Part shown: one piece after another, positions 35,602-44,287 of the stretch
How positions within the stretch are numbered: the stretch's first letter is position 1
How the letters are laid out: each line of letters starts with the position of its first letter
Origin: Planctomycetales bacterium
Lineage (GTDB): Bacteria > Planctomycetota > Planctomycetia > Isosphaerales > Isosphaeraceae
DNA length: 64,000 nucleotides
Direction of reading: 5' to 3'
NCBI GenBank assembly: GCA_027451885.1
Contig: DAIDHX010000301.1
Coordinates: 1-64,000, forward strand
Notes under the pieces: generated by a model
The model's database searches: none
Told to the model about the DNA's origin: nothing
Seen by the model: only the letters and a program-made list of their open reading frames with translations
Program-made: the position numbers and the translations under genes

Positions 35602-36369
35602 ATGCGTCATCTCTTTCTCGTCATTTTACTCATCGGGGCCGCATTCTTGGGCGGCGCTTTTGTAAACGGCCCAGGATTGCAATGGGTTCAAGCCCGCCTG
35701 ATGAAGTCACTTGGGCTTGGCGAGAGTAACGAGATCGCGTCCGTTCAGTTGAAGGCGAGTCCGGCGAACCCATCACCTTCAACTCCGCAGGCACCCATCG
35801 CACCGGCACCCTCCATCGTTGGGGAGGCAGTTGCAACAGCGGCCACCCTAGCTTCGGTTAAGTCGCCCGCGGGTCTTATGGATACCGCTCAAGTGTCTCC
35901 GCCGCGATCGATTCAAACGCCTGGCTTTGATCGGAGAAAGCCGCTCTCGGTCGCGCCTGTCAAAGGTGCCGATGATCGGGAAATTCGTCCCGCAAGCCTG
36001 AAAGGGACGCGTGACAGTGTCGCTGACATCAAGCTAGAAGAACCGGACCAGGGGCCGCTGCCTCCGCTTCAACCCGTGCATCCGGAACCTGCCACGGCAG
36101 GCACGAAGCTACCCCCTGCTTCATCCCTTGCCAGGTCAACGGAGTGGGCCGAGATCTTGCACAAGCTCAAGTCACTCGGTGTGACGCGATACCGAGTCGA
36201 TGGCGACCTTGCCGGTCGCGTTCTCTTTTCCTGCGTGGTGCCCATCGCAGGGCGACAGGCCGTCTCTCAGCAATTCGAAGCCGAGGACGATGATCTTTTA
36301 AGCGCAGCCCAGGCCGCGGTGCGGCGCGTCACGCTCTGGAAAAAACTGAAGCCGACGGACACGAATTAA
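35602..36369 (+). CDS. Exported protein with C-terminal globular domain, unknown function
   Basis: A 255-residue protein. A signal peptide or anchor (about residues 3-22, L-F-L-V-I-L-L-I-G-A) is followed by some 145 residues of proline/serine/alanine-rich linker. A compact C-terminal domain of about 80 residues contains W-A-E-I-L-H-K-L-K-S-L-G-V and V-L-F-S-C-V-V-P-I-A-G. Two ATGs, 35596 and 35602, are close; AAGGAGG at 35587-35593 is only 2 bases from the first but 8 from the second, so 35602 is preferred. I do not recognise the family. Confidence 0.65.
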   Translation: MRHLFLVILLIGAAFLGGAFVNGPGLQWVQARLMKSLGLGESNEIASVQLKASPANPSPSTPQAPIAPAPSIVGEAVATAATLASVKSPAGLMDTAQVSPPRSIQTPGFDRRKPLSVAPVKGADDREIRPASLKGTRDSVADIKLEEPDQGPLPPLQPVHPEPATAGTKLPPASSLARSTEWAEILHKLKSLGVTRYRVDGDLAGRVLFSCVVPIAGRQAVSQQFEAEDDDLLSAAQAAVRRVTLWKKLKPTDTN

Positions 36370-36435
36370 CCGAACCACTCCATTTATTAACGACTTACAA
36401 CGACAAGGGAGGTGAAAAGAAGCTCCACGTTCTCC

Positions 36436-36494
36436 TATAATTCGGCAGGCGCAAGACCAGCGTATGTTGGTGCTGGTTTCAAGCGCTGGAAACC
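36436..36494 (+). promoter_or_regulatory. Promoter-like -10 box and downstream palindrome
   Basis: TATAAT at 36436-36441 is a perfect -10 hexamer in otherwise GC-rich DNA; the -35 is weak (TGAAAA at 17 bases). At 36475-36494 a 20-base near-palindrome has GGTTTC and GAAACC arms around AGCGCT, placed in the early transcript. It could be an operator or leader hairpin for the gene at 36565. Confidence 0.45.
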
Positions 36495-36564
36495 GCCCTG
36501 CCGCGAATTCGCATGATCTCGCGCGGAGCTCTCCCATTCATTCCTCCGCGGGAAGGGGCCATCG

Positions 36565-37077
36565 ATGGCCGACGTCTCGAGTTCACGCTGGTTGCTGATC
36601 GTCACCGGTAGTACCCTCCGCGCAGAGGAAATGGACCGGCCGCTTGGTTACTACTTCAAGCGCAAGATCGAGGAAGGGATCACCGCCGCGATCGCCACCG
36701 GCCGAACCGGACTTGAAGGTTACGTCGTTCGGCTCGTTGCAGACTTCCGCTGGATTCACGATGAGCCCCTCCAGAGCTTGCCCACCATCTCCCTGGGCGG
36801 TCCTGGTGTAAATGCCCTCGCTCACCGTTGGCTCGAGGAAGTACCTGTCTCGCTCGCTTATGGAGACCGCTACTTTATCCAGATGGACCCCGATCTCGCT
36901 GAGCCGCGCGCCAGCATCTGGGGCATGGACAATCCCGCCACGCAAATCGCGGTCTCGGTCTTTCTCGATCGATTTCTGGATCGGTTTCTGGAACGCTGCT
37001 CACGCGCTTCAGGCCGACTGGTTCCTTCGGAGGAAGAGACCGATCCCGAAACCGAAGATGAGGATGAGGACGACTAA
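36565..37077 (+). CDS. Cytoplasmic protein with acidic tail, unknown function
   Basis: A 170-residue protein without signal peptide. It has a S-R-W-L-L-I-V-T-G-S-T-L-R-A-E-E segment at the start, an aromatic centre (F-R-W-I-H-D, L-A-Y-G-D-R-Y-F-I-Q), an amphipathic helix near 130-145 and a tail of almost only Glu and Asp. GGAAGGGG precedes the start. No family recognised. It has its own promoter-like region and stands alone between two unrelated exported proteins. Confidence 0.65.
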   Translation: MADVSSSRWLLIVTGSTLRAEEMDRPLGYYFKRKIEEGITAAIATGRTGLEGYVVRLVADFRWIHDEPLQSLPTISLGGPGVNALAHRWLEEVPVSLAYGDRYFIQMDPDLAEPRASIWGMDNPATQIAVSVFLDRFLDRFLERCSRASGRLVPSEEETDPETEDEDEDD

Positions 37078-37267
37078 GTTGGAAATGCTCAACGAGTGAC
37101 CTTGCGGCCCAAAACCGGTCCACAGCCATCGATTTCTGCCGAATTTTGTCACACTCGCCATCTAGAGCGCAACTTCTAGGTAGGTGAACTGGCAGAGTCT
37201 GGGCTTCCTTAGGGTGTGCCGTTGCGGGACGAGGCTTGGTTCACTCCTTTTCCGGGGAGGGGTAGCC

Positions 37268-38392
37268 ATGGAAATGTGCTCCGAACCTGGCATCCAGAGC
37301 CGTCCAGGGCGGCACCGCTGTCTGACCCTGGCTCAAATCTGCATCCCTGTTGCCGCTGCCCTGGGTGTATTCGCCTCATCCCGGGCAGGCGAATCGAATC
37401 CTCCGTTTCGGCTCACCAAGCGGGTGGTCACTCAGGATCAAGGGGCCTGGGTCATCGATTACTGGGTGCGGGCAAATGCAAACCACGGAATCATCCTTCT
37501 TCCCGAAGAAATCAGCCTGAGCGTTGAGGGCTGGGTGTCCAATTCCCGGGTGAAGAGCCATGCCGCGCCACGCTGGTCGGCTTTGAGCACGGGGGCGGGG
37601 CCAGAGTTGCACGCCATCGCGGATGTCATTCCCGCCGCGGATGAAGCAACACGCTGCCGCGAACGATTAGCCGTTGCCATCTGGTCGAATCCACGCTTAC
37701 CGACACCCTTACCGATAGGAGCCATCTCCGCTGGTGACCTCGACGCTTCGTTGACACATCACACCACTCTCTCCGCGCCACTTAGCACAGGACCAAACGG
37801 CGAAATCCGCGTTCGGATTCGCCTCGACCACCAGCACATCCTCCAGGGGGAATACGATCCCCTGCTTGGGGTTCGAGAGATTGCAATCAGACTCGGCCCC
37901 ACGACTCTTCATGATGTCGTCCCGCTTGACCGCGAGCAGTATCTCGCATTGCCGAAGGGCCAGTGGCCTGAACCGCCAGAGGAGCGCAAGGACACCCGCC
38001 AGGCACGATCGGGGCCCGATAGTCTCCACATTGAAGCGCATATCCCCGGGCGGCAGTTTTATCGTTATCCAGCGCGCCCGGTGCGCCATGGCACAAGAAT
38101 GGTTCTGCGGTTCTGGTATCTCATCGCGGAGGGAACCGAGGGTGAATGCCGGGTTCGCCTGGCACAAATCAAGGATACCCCAATCTCCTACCGGGTGCTT
38201 ACCGCGGGCGTTATCGATGAGCAACTGCGCAAGGTGGGCAGGTGGACCAAGGTCGAGCGGGTTGTGACCATGGAAGAGGAAGCCACCAAGGTCACCCTCG
38301 AATTCAAAATCCTAGGAGAGGCTGAAGTCGGCGAAATGTGGATCGACGACGTTAGCTTGGAGCCGCTGGGCGCGAGCGCCGGTGGGCCCTAA
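37268..38392 (+). CDS. Exported protein with carbohydrate-binding-like C-terminal domain
   Basis: A 374-residue secreted protein of unknown function. Signal peptide at about residues 20-43. The C-terminal 150 residues look like a beta-sandwich of the galactose-binding type (F-W-Y-L-I-A-E-G-T-E-G near the middle, ending W-I-D-D-V-S-L-E-P), which in other proteins binds sugars. ATG 37268 has GGGGAGGGG upstream. The gene ends 33 bases before a large membrane protein and may be co-transcribed with it. Confidence 0.65.
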   Translation: MEMCSEPGIQSRPGRHRCLTLAQICIPVAAALGVFASSRAGESNPPFRLTKRVVTQDQGAWVIDYWVRANANHGIILLPEEISLSVEGWVSNSRVKSHAAPRWSALSTGAGPELHAIADVIPAADEATRCRERLAVAIWSNPRLPTPLPIGAISAGDLDASLTHHTTLSAPLSTGPNGEIRVRIRLDHQHILQGEYDPLLGVREIAIRLGPTTLHDVVPLDREQYLALPKGQWPEPPEERKDTRQARSGPDSLHIEAHIPGRQFYRYPARPVRHGTRMVLRFWYLIAEGTEGECRVRLAQIKDTPISYRVLTAGVIDEQLRKVGRWTKVERVVTMEEEATKVTLEFKILGEAEVGEMWIDDVSLEPLGASAGGP

Positions 38393-38425
38393 AATCATCG
38401 ACGGTGCCGCGTTGAATCGGGATGA

Positions 38426-40759
38426 ATGGACTCCCGTCCAGGCGGCTTCCTTGCTTCTAGATGGGACCCGCGCCGAACGATGACGGCCTCTTCGCGCATC
38501 TGGTTCGGCCTGGCACTCGCGGTTGTTGGTGCTGCTTTTGCCCCTGTCCTTTGGGGATTTGAGCCACTCGGGGGCGATCCCGAGCTCATGTATCAACCCA
38601 TCAAAAGCGAGCTCGCTCGATCCCTCGCGACAGGTCGGTTGCCCTTCTGGAGCGACCGCTTCGGTCTTGGCGTACCTCTCATTGCCGAGAGCCACGTCGC
38701 TGCATTTTATCCGTTGAACTGGATTTTCTATCGCATCCTCTCGGTCGAGGCTGCTTACGCTGTTCTCCTCTGGATGCACGCCGTTGCGCTCGCGGCCTCA
38801 ACCTTCGCTTACGCGCGAACGCTTCAGATCACGCCGCCTGGAGCCGCAATCGCGGCGATCGCGTTTTCCCTCTGCGGGTTCCAGGCTGTCCATGCCGTTC
38901 ACGAGCCTTTTTATCACCTCATGCCCTATCTGCCCCTATGCCTGCTCTGCGCCCACCGTTTCGTCGAATCGGGCAAGGTCGCATGGCTTGCCGGCCTGGC
39001 AGTTGCCTGGGGTGTTCAACTTTGCCTGGGACACTTTCAGATCCAGATGTGGACGGCAGGGTTGGTCCTACTCACGGGCCTGTGGCTTTGCCTTCCCATC
39101 CCCGGTCTCGGTCATAAGATCTCCCGCATTCTTGGTTTGAGCCTTGCGCTTGCCTGGGGTGCAGCCATCGCCTGGATGCAGCTTAAGCTGACCTGGGAGC
39201 TCACCGGCGTGGCTGGATTCGCCCGACCTCCTCAGTTTTTGGCGAACTTCTTGTTTCCCCCCGCGCACTGGGCTCAATTTGCCTTGCCCGAGGTTTTCCT
39301 CGGACGGCGGCAAGGCATTGGCGACTCCTACTGGGGCCACCAGGGGACGATGCCAGGCGAGGCATGCGCCTATGTAGGCGTTACTCCCTTGATCCTCGCC
39401 TGGATCGGTCTCGTAGCGCCGCGGGATCGCGCGCTCGCACCCTGGCGCTGGCTTGCTCCGATCACGCTCGCACTAGCGACAATGCCCGGATGGTGGCCTG
39501 ACGGCTTCCTGCTCTTGCTCCAACTACCCGGCATTGGTTGGTTCCGAGCGCCTGCTCGCTATACCCTTGTCACCAGCCTGGCACTCGCCTTGCTCGCTGG
39601 CCGGGGTGTTGATGCCGCAATCCCAGCACGGAGACGAGCATTTGGACTCTGTCTGGCAGGGCTCTTCGGCGCGGGGGCCTGGGCATGGTCTGTCTCATGG
39701 TCTGGGCAGGCCGAATTTCGAGCCGGTCTTGGTCCTGATACGTTTCCCCTCAGGTTTACCGCGGCAGCGGCGGCGTGGATGCTTGGGGCCTGGGCTGTGC
39801 TCGCGGCGTGGCACCGCCCCCGCATCGTGGGGGCGCTCGTGGCCACAGCAACGGTCGAGCTTGTGCCCTTGCTCTATCTTGGACCAGCAGCCTGGTACTG
39901 GCGCTTACCGTTACCTCAGTCGAGTCCCGTGCTGAAGGCGCTCACGAACCTTCCAAACGTGGGACTGGTGGCAAGCCGATTGCTCAGCTTGCCCGCATCC
40001 TGCGACCTCACACCCGCATTCCCCAACCTTGGCATTACGCCGCCGCCCCCGAATTACCTGCTCGAAGCCGCCCGCCTTGCACCTCAAACCAACACGGACG
40101 CCGATCGCCTCTGGCAACGGCGCTTTGGTGTGACTCACGGCATCTGGGGCTCTCGTGAAAACCTGCTCGGAAGTGGTTTGCAGATCGTTGAGCAACTCGA
40201 CGATCCAGCGCTTGACCGAATCATGCTTGGAGTTCCAAGCGCCGCCGTGGGTGGAGGAAGTCCCTGGCGTATCGCACGCTATCCCGCTCCCTTTCCACCA
40301 GCACGTCTTGGTCTGACTGTTCGTGTTGCCTCGGGTTGGGGCCAGCTTTACACGATCTTATCAAGCACAGATATGTTCACTGAAGTATGGTTTTTGGCCG
40401 AAGACAATCCTCCCAGCCCCCGCGGACCGATGGCGAAACACGCGCAAGTCCTTGAATACGATGGCCGCAAGGCCAGCATTGAGCACGATGGCACCTGTGT
40501 CCTGATCCTCCAGCGGACGTATTTCCCGGGATGGCGTTACCGCATCGATCAGGGAGACACGCATCCTGTCTTGAAGGTCGACGGCGGCCTTCAGGGCGTG
40601 CTAATTGAAGGTTCAGGAATAACCAGGGTTGAGCTAAGCTACCATCCCACAGGGTTCGAGCAAGCCGCGAGGATCTCAGCAGCAGCGCTGGCACTCGCCG
40701 CCTGCACCGCGATCGGAAGTCTGGTACGACGCACCTTGGATCGACGCCGATCAACGTAA
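38426..40759 (+). CDS. Large polytopic membrane protein, YfhO-like
   Basis: A 777-residue protein (or 759 if it starts at ATG 38480). It has about twelve membrane helices in the first 480 residues, then an extracytoplasmic domain of some 250 residues and one last helix near the C-terminus. The early G-D-P-E-L-M-Y-Q-P segment, P-F-W-S-D-R-F-G-L-G-V-P and A-A-F-Y-P-L-N-W-I-F-Y fit YfhO-type proteins. These resemble lipid-linked-sugar glycosyltransferases and modify wall or surface polymers. The precise role cannot be read. Neither start has a strong ribosome site. Confidence 0.75.
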   Translation: MDSRPGGFLASRWDPRRTMTASSRIWFGLALAVVGAAFAPVLWGFEPLGGDPELMYQPIKSELARSLATGRLPFWSDRFGLGVPLIAESHVAAFYPLNWIFYRILSVEAAYAVLLWMHAVALAASTFAYARTLQITPPGAAIAAIAFSLCGFQAVHAVHEPFYHLMPYLPLCLLCAHRFVESGKVAWLAGLAVAWGVQLCLGHFQIQMWTAGLVLLTGLWLCLPIPGLGHKISRILGLSLALAWGAAIAWMQLKLTWELTGVAGFARPPQFLANFLFPPAHWAQFALPEVFLGRRQGIGDSYWGHQGTMPGEACAYVGVTPLILAWIGLVAPRDRALAPWRWLAPITLALATMPGWWPDGFLLLLQLPGIGWFRAPARYTLVTSLALALLAGRGVDAAIPARRRAFGLCLAGLFGAGAWAWSVSWSGQAEFRAGLGPDTFPLRFTAAAAAWMLGAWAVLAAWHRPRIVGALVATATVELVPLLYLGPAAWYWRLPLPQSSPVLKALTNLPNVGLVASRLLSLPASCDLTPAFPNLGITPPPPNYLLEAARLAPQTNTDADRLWQRRFGVTHGIWGSRENLLGSGLQIVEQLDDPALDRIMLGVPSAAVGGGSPWRIARYPAPFPPARLGLTVRVASGWGQLYTILSSTDMFTEVWFLAEDNPPSPRGPMAKHAQVLEYDGRKASIEHDGTCVLILQRTYFPGWRYRIDQGDTHPVLKVDGGLQGVLIEGSGITRVELSYHPTGFEQAARISAAALALAACTAIGSLVRRTLDRRRST

Positions 40760-40961
40760 TTCCTCGACATTCGACGCCCAAGGTTTGCTCCCGCCACCTG
40801 TGCGTGTTAAGGTCGAATTCCCCCGAAGCCGTGCGATCTCGCTGATCCAACCTTGCGCACAAGTTCGCTTCCTGGGGCTCAGCCGGGTCCTGGGGCGGAT
40901 ACGAGCCCTGGCGAAACACACTGGTGAAAAAACGGCACGCTGACGGCCGAGATGGAATCGC

Positions 40962-42326
40962 ATGCCAAACTCTGCTGAATCGACCTTGGTACTCAATCAG
41001 GCCCGGGTCAAAGCCTATATCGGTCTCCTGCCCCTGCTCTTCGTTTGCTATGTGATCGCATTCGTCGATCGCGTGAACGTTGGCTTTGCCAAGCTCGAAA
41101 TGCAGGATGATCTTCAGTCGGCGGGATTCACCGACGGCAAATTCGCCCTTGGCATGGGGATCTTCTTTATCGGCTATCTGATCCCCGAGATTCCCGCGAC
41201 GCTCATCATGGAGCGCTGGAGCGCTCGCAAGTGGATCTGCCGGATCATGGTCTCGTGGGGGTTAATCGCCGCTCTCACCGCGTTCGTGAAAACGCCTTTC
41301 CATTTTTACGCGGTTCGATTCGCGCTTGGGCTTGCAGAGGCAGGCTTCTATCCCGGCGTGATTGTCTTCCTGACTCATTGGTTCCCACGCCGCGACCGGA
41401 CCAAGGCCCTGGCCTGGTTTTTCATTGGTACCCCAATCGCACAGATGATCGGCCCACCCATCTCTGCGAGAATCATGTCCACAGTCGCTCAGCACGGCAC
41501 GATTCTAGGACTTGTCGGTTGGCAATGGGTTTTCATTCTCTGGGGAATGCCAGCGGTTCTTCTGGGCATCGCCACCTGGTTTGTTTTGGCAGACTCACCA
41601 CGCCAGGCACGATGGCTGTCTGACGCTGAAAAAGATGCCCTCGAAGCCAAACTGGCCGAAGAAAAAGCCGAACAACACAGCCGATCCATCCACTTGAGCG
41701 TTTTCCAAACGCTGCGCAATCCCCGCGTAATCACGCTGGCGCTTGCTTATTTTCTGGTTGTGACCTGCAGCTACGGAATCGAATTCTACATCCCGTCGAT
41801 CGTGAAGGACTGGTATCACCTTGAGATTACAAACCTGGCCTGGCTCGTTGTCGTTCCGCCCACAGGTGCCTTGATTGGGCAGTTGCTCGTCGGCTGGAAT
41901 TCCGACCGCCGACTCGAGCGGCGATGGCACTCGGCCGCGCCGATTCTCCTGGGTGCCACCGCCTTGATTTTCGTGCCCCAATCCAAGGGATCAATCTGGC
42001 TCACCATGACGCTCTTCACGATCGCCCTCATCGGCGTGAAGGCCTACCTTCCCGCTTTCTGGGCTCTGCCTAACCAGTTCCTGACGGCCCAGGCGGCAGC
42101 GGCCGGTATTGGTTTCGTCAACTCCTTCGGCAACCTGGGCGGCGCAACGGGGCCCATCATCCTTGGCAAGGTCAAGGAGCTGACGTCTGAATACCGCTAC
42201 GGTCTGTGGATCCTGAGCGCCTCGGCCATTGCCTCGGCCATCGTGATCCTTAGCTTGCCGCTCGACGTGAAACGCGCAGAGGCCGGCGAGCCTGATGTTC
42301 CTGCCCTGGGCGGCGAGGGCGATTAG
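40962..42326 (+). CDS. MFS transporter, anion:cation symporter family
   Basis: A 454-residue major facilitator with twelve helices. The N-terminal V-I-A-F-V-D-R-V-N-V-G-F-A motif, G-Y-L-I-P-E-I-P-A-T-L-I-M-E-R and the E-A-G-F-Y-P-G motif in the fourth-fifth helix are typical of the ACS family that takes up tartrate, hexuronates, or similar organic acids. Substrate inferred only by family. The stop is 5 bases from the convergent gene at 42332. Confidence 0.9.
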   Translation: MPNSAESTLVLNQARVKAYIGLLPLLFVCYVIAFVDRVNVGFAKLEMQDDLQSAGFTDGKFALGMGIFFIGYLIPEIPATLIMERWSARKWICRIMVSWGLIAALTAFVKTPFHFYAVRFALGLAEAGFYPGVIVFLTHWFPRRDRTKALAWFFIGTPIAQMIGPPISARIMSTVAQHGTILGLVGWQWVFILWGMPAVLLGIATWFVLADSPRQARWLSDAEKDALEAKLAEEKAEQHSRSIHLSVFQTLRNPRVITLALAYFLVVTCSYGIEFYIPSIVKDWYHLEITNLAWLVVVPPTGALIGQLLVGWNSDRRLERRWHSAAPILLGATALIFVPQSKGSIWLTMTLFTIALIGVKAYLPAFWALPNQFLTAQAAAAGIGFVNSFGNLGGATGPIILGKVKELTSEYRYGLWILSASAIASAIVILSLPLDVKRAEAGEPDVPALGGEGD

Positions 42327-42331
42327 GCTGC

Positions 42332-43135
42332 TTATTTGTAGACCGCCACGCCCGGCAATGCTTGCTTCAACTTCTCCACCGCACCCGGCGTCACCTTCGT
42401 GCCAATCAGGTAAATCGACTTCAGACTCTTGAGGTCGCGCAACGATTCCAATCCGGCGTCGGTGACGTCCGTGCGTGAAAGAGCCAGCACCTGGAGATTC
42501 GTGAGTCCCTTGAGGCGGGTGAGTCCCTTGTCACTCACCTTCGAACGCGTCAAAAACAGCATTGTGAGCTTGGACAGACCCGCGATACTGTCGAGTCCGG
42601 CGTCGGTCACCTGCGGGCTCATCACGGTCAGCGCCGTTAGACCTGGCAGCTCCTTGATGGGCGCAAGCGCAGCGTCCGTGAACTGGCTATTGTCGATATA
42701 GACTACCTGCAAATTGGGCACATTCTTGAGGAGCGCAAGCCCGTCCTTATCGCCGGACCACGTCTTCAGGATGTTCACCGTGGCGGTTTCCTTGCCGTCC
42801 TTAGCCTTGTCAACCATCACGACCGCGCCTCGCTTTTCTAGCTCGAGTGACGCTACCTTGAGCTTGAGGCTCGAGACCTCCGCCTGGAGCGAAGCGATCT
42901 GAGCCTTCAACTTCGTTGCGTCTTCAGCCGCCGGTTTAGCAGGCGCAGGGTTCGCAGCCGGTTTAGCAGGCGCAGGGTTCGCAGCCGGTTTGGCAGACGC
43001 GGCTGGCTTTTTCACCTCCACAGGCTTGGGAGCAGCCTTCTTTTGCTCTTTCTGTTGCGCCTGGGCTCTCGATCCGACAAGCATTAGCCCCACGCAAATG
43101 ACCGAAATCAACCGGAACTGGGCAGGCGCGAACAT
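42332..43135 (-). CDS. Exported leucine-rich-repeat-like protein
   Basis: A 267-residue protein. Signal peptide (residues 1-26), then a Lys/Pro/Ala-rich linker with a 9-residue tandem repeat, then a coiled coil (about 74-100, L-K-A-Q-I-A-S-L-Q-A-E-V). The C-terminal 150 residues are five or so 24-residue leucine-rich repeats with V-T-D-A-G-L-x-S-L signatures, as in internalin-like or F-box-type LRRs of planctomycetes. ATG 43135 has AGGAGA upstream. Likely a binding protein of the envelope; partner unknown. Confidence 0.8.
   Translation of the reverse strand: MFAPAQFRLISVICVGLMLVGSRAQAQQKEQKKAAPKPVEVKKPAASAKPAANPAPAKPAANPAPAKPAAEDATKLKAQIASLQAEVSSLKLKVASLELEKRGAVVMVDKAKDGKETATVNILKTWSGDKDGLALLKNVPNLQVVYIDNSQFTDAALAPIKELPGLTALTVMSPQVTDAGLDSIAGLSKLTMLFLTRSKVSDKGLTRLKGLTNLQVLALSRTDVTDAGLESLRDLKSLKSIYLIGTKVTPGAVEKLKQALPGVAVYK
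42930..42983 (-). repeat. 27-base tandem repeat in linker of LRR protein
   Basis: Two identical 27-base copies (42930-42956 and 42957-42983) plus a partial third encode a 9-residue Pro/Ala/Lys unit (N-P-A-P-A-K-P-A-A). Exact identity suggests recent slippage, so linker length may vary between strains. Confidence 0.85.
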
Positions 43136-43381
43136 GCTGCTTGATCTCCTTTCCTCGAGGCGAGCGCAGGGCACGAGGGTGGGAACCCTGCTTGTGGGAG
43201 CGCCTGGCGCTCCAGAGTACGACCTCCTCACGGTAAACCCTCCCAGGGCGATTGGCAACCGCCTGTCATTGGAACCCACCCAACCTGCGGTTAGAGTCAA
43301 GCACATCGCGCTGCCCTGGGGTGATCAGCTTCCCAGCCTGGGCAGGCGGAAACCCTCACCCTCCCAGGTTACGAGGCAATC

Positions 43382-44287
43382 ATGGCCGAGCCGTCGTTCA
43401 ACGTACTGAACCCTCCACGGCTGGGCGCCGTTGCGCTGCCCGTTCGATCCGTCCAATGTTCCAAACATGTTGAGGAGGAGCGTACCGACTGGCTCGCTGT
43501 GGAGGCACCGCTTGAAATCCGCGTCCAGGGCGCGTGTGAAGAATCTACAAGTGTAGCCGTATTAATGCGAACACCTGGCCACGACCTTGAACTTGCTCTG
43601 GGATTCTTGCTTACGGAAGGCGCTATCCGGCGCAGGTCGGAACTTTCGTCCCAGCTCTTCGAGCCGGACGCCTCAGTCGATTTGCATGAGAATCAAGCAT
43701 CGATTGCGATTCCCTTGAACCGGCCCTTCCAGCAGACGTGGTCCAATCGTACGTTGCTTGCCACCTCAAGCTGCGGGGCTTGCGGCAAGGCTAACCTTGA
43801 TCAGCTCTGCGTCGGTGCAGTGCCCGTGCGCTCGGAACTTGTCGTCAGGCCTGAGACCATCACTTCCTTGCCACCCAAACTTCGCGATTCCCAGCCCATC
43901 TTCGCAAGAAGCGGGGGCTTGCATGCCGCGGGGCTATTCAACTCCGGCGGTGCACTGATCCTCGCCCGCGAGGACATCGGCCGTCACAACGCCGTGGATA
44001 AGATCATCGGCCGATGTCTCGCTGATGACATCCTGCCGCTCGCTGAATCCCTTTTGCTTATCTCAGGCCGTGCCAGTTTCGAGATTATCCAGAAGGCCGC
44101 TGTCGCAGGTATCCCCGTGGTTTGTGCGGTATCTGCTCCGTCTAGCCTGGCCGTCCTGGCAGCTCAACACCTCAATATCTCCCTCATCGGGTTCCTGCGC
44201 GATTCAACCTTCAACGTCTATGCGCACTCCGAGCGAGTACAGTCTCATTCCGCAAAGAACCAGGCCCCGAATCTGCCGACGCTCTGA
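43382..44287 (+). CDS. fdhD: Formate dehydrogenase accessory sulfurtransferase FdhD
   Basis: A 301-residue protein that moves sulfur from a cysteine desulfurase to the molybdenum cofactor of formate dehydrogenase. It has the C-G-A-C loop in S-S-C-G-A-C-G-K (cysteines about 126 and 129), [26 protein letters not shown] and [12 protein letters not shown] precedes ATG 43382. No formate dehydrogenase gene is in the window. The last 26 codons overlap the end of the opposite-strand glycosyltransferase by 77 bases. Confidence 0.93.
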   Translation: MAEPSFNVLNPPRLGAVALPVRSVQCSKHVEEERTDWLAVEAPLEIRVQGACEESTSVAVLMRTPGHDLELALGFLLTEGAIRRRSELSSQLFEPDASVDLHENQASIAIPLNRPFQQTWSNRTLLATSSCGACGKANLDQLCVGAVPVRSELVVRPETITSLPPKLRDSQPIFARSGGLHAAGLFNSGGALILAREDIGRHNAVDKIIGRCLADDILPLAESLLLISGRASFEIIQKAAVAGIPVVCAVSAPSSLAVLAAQHLNISLIGFLRDSTFNVYAHSERVQSHSAKNQAPNLPTL

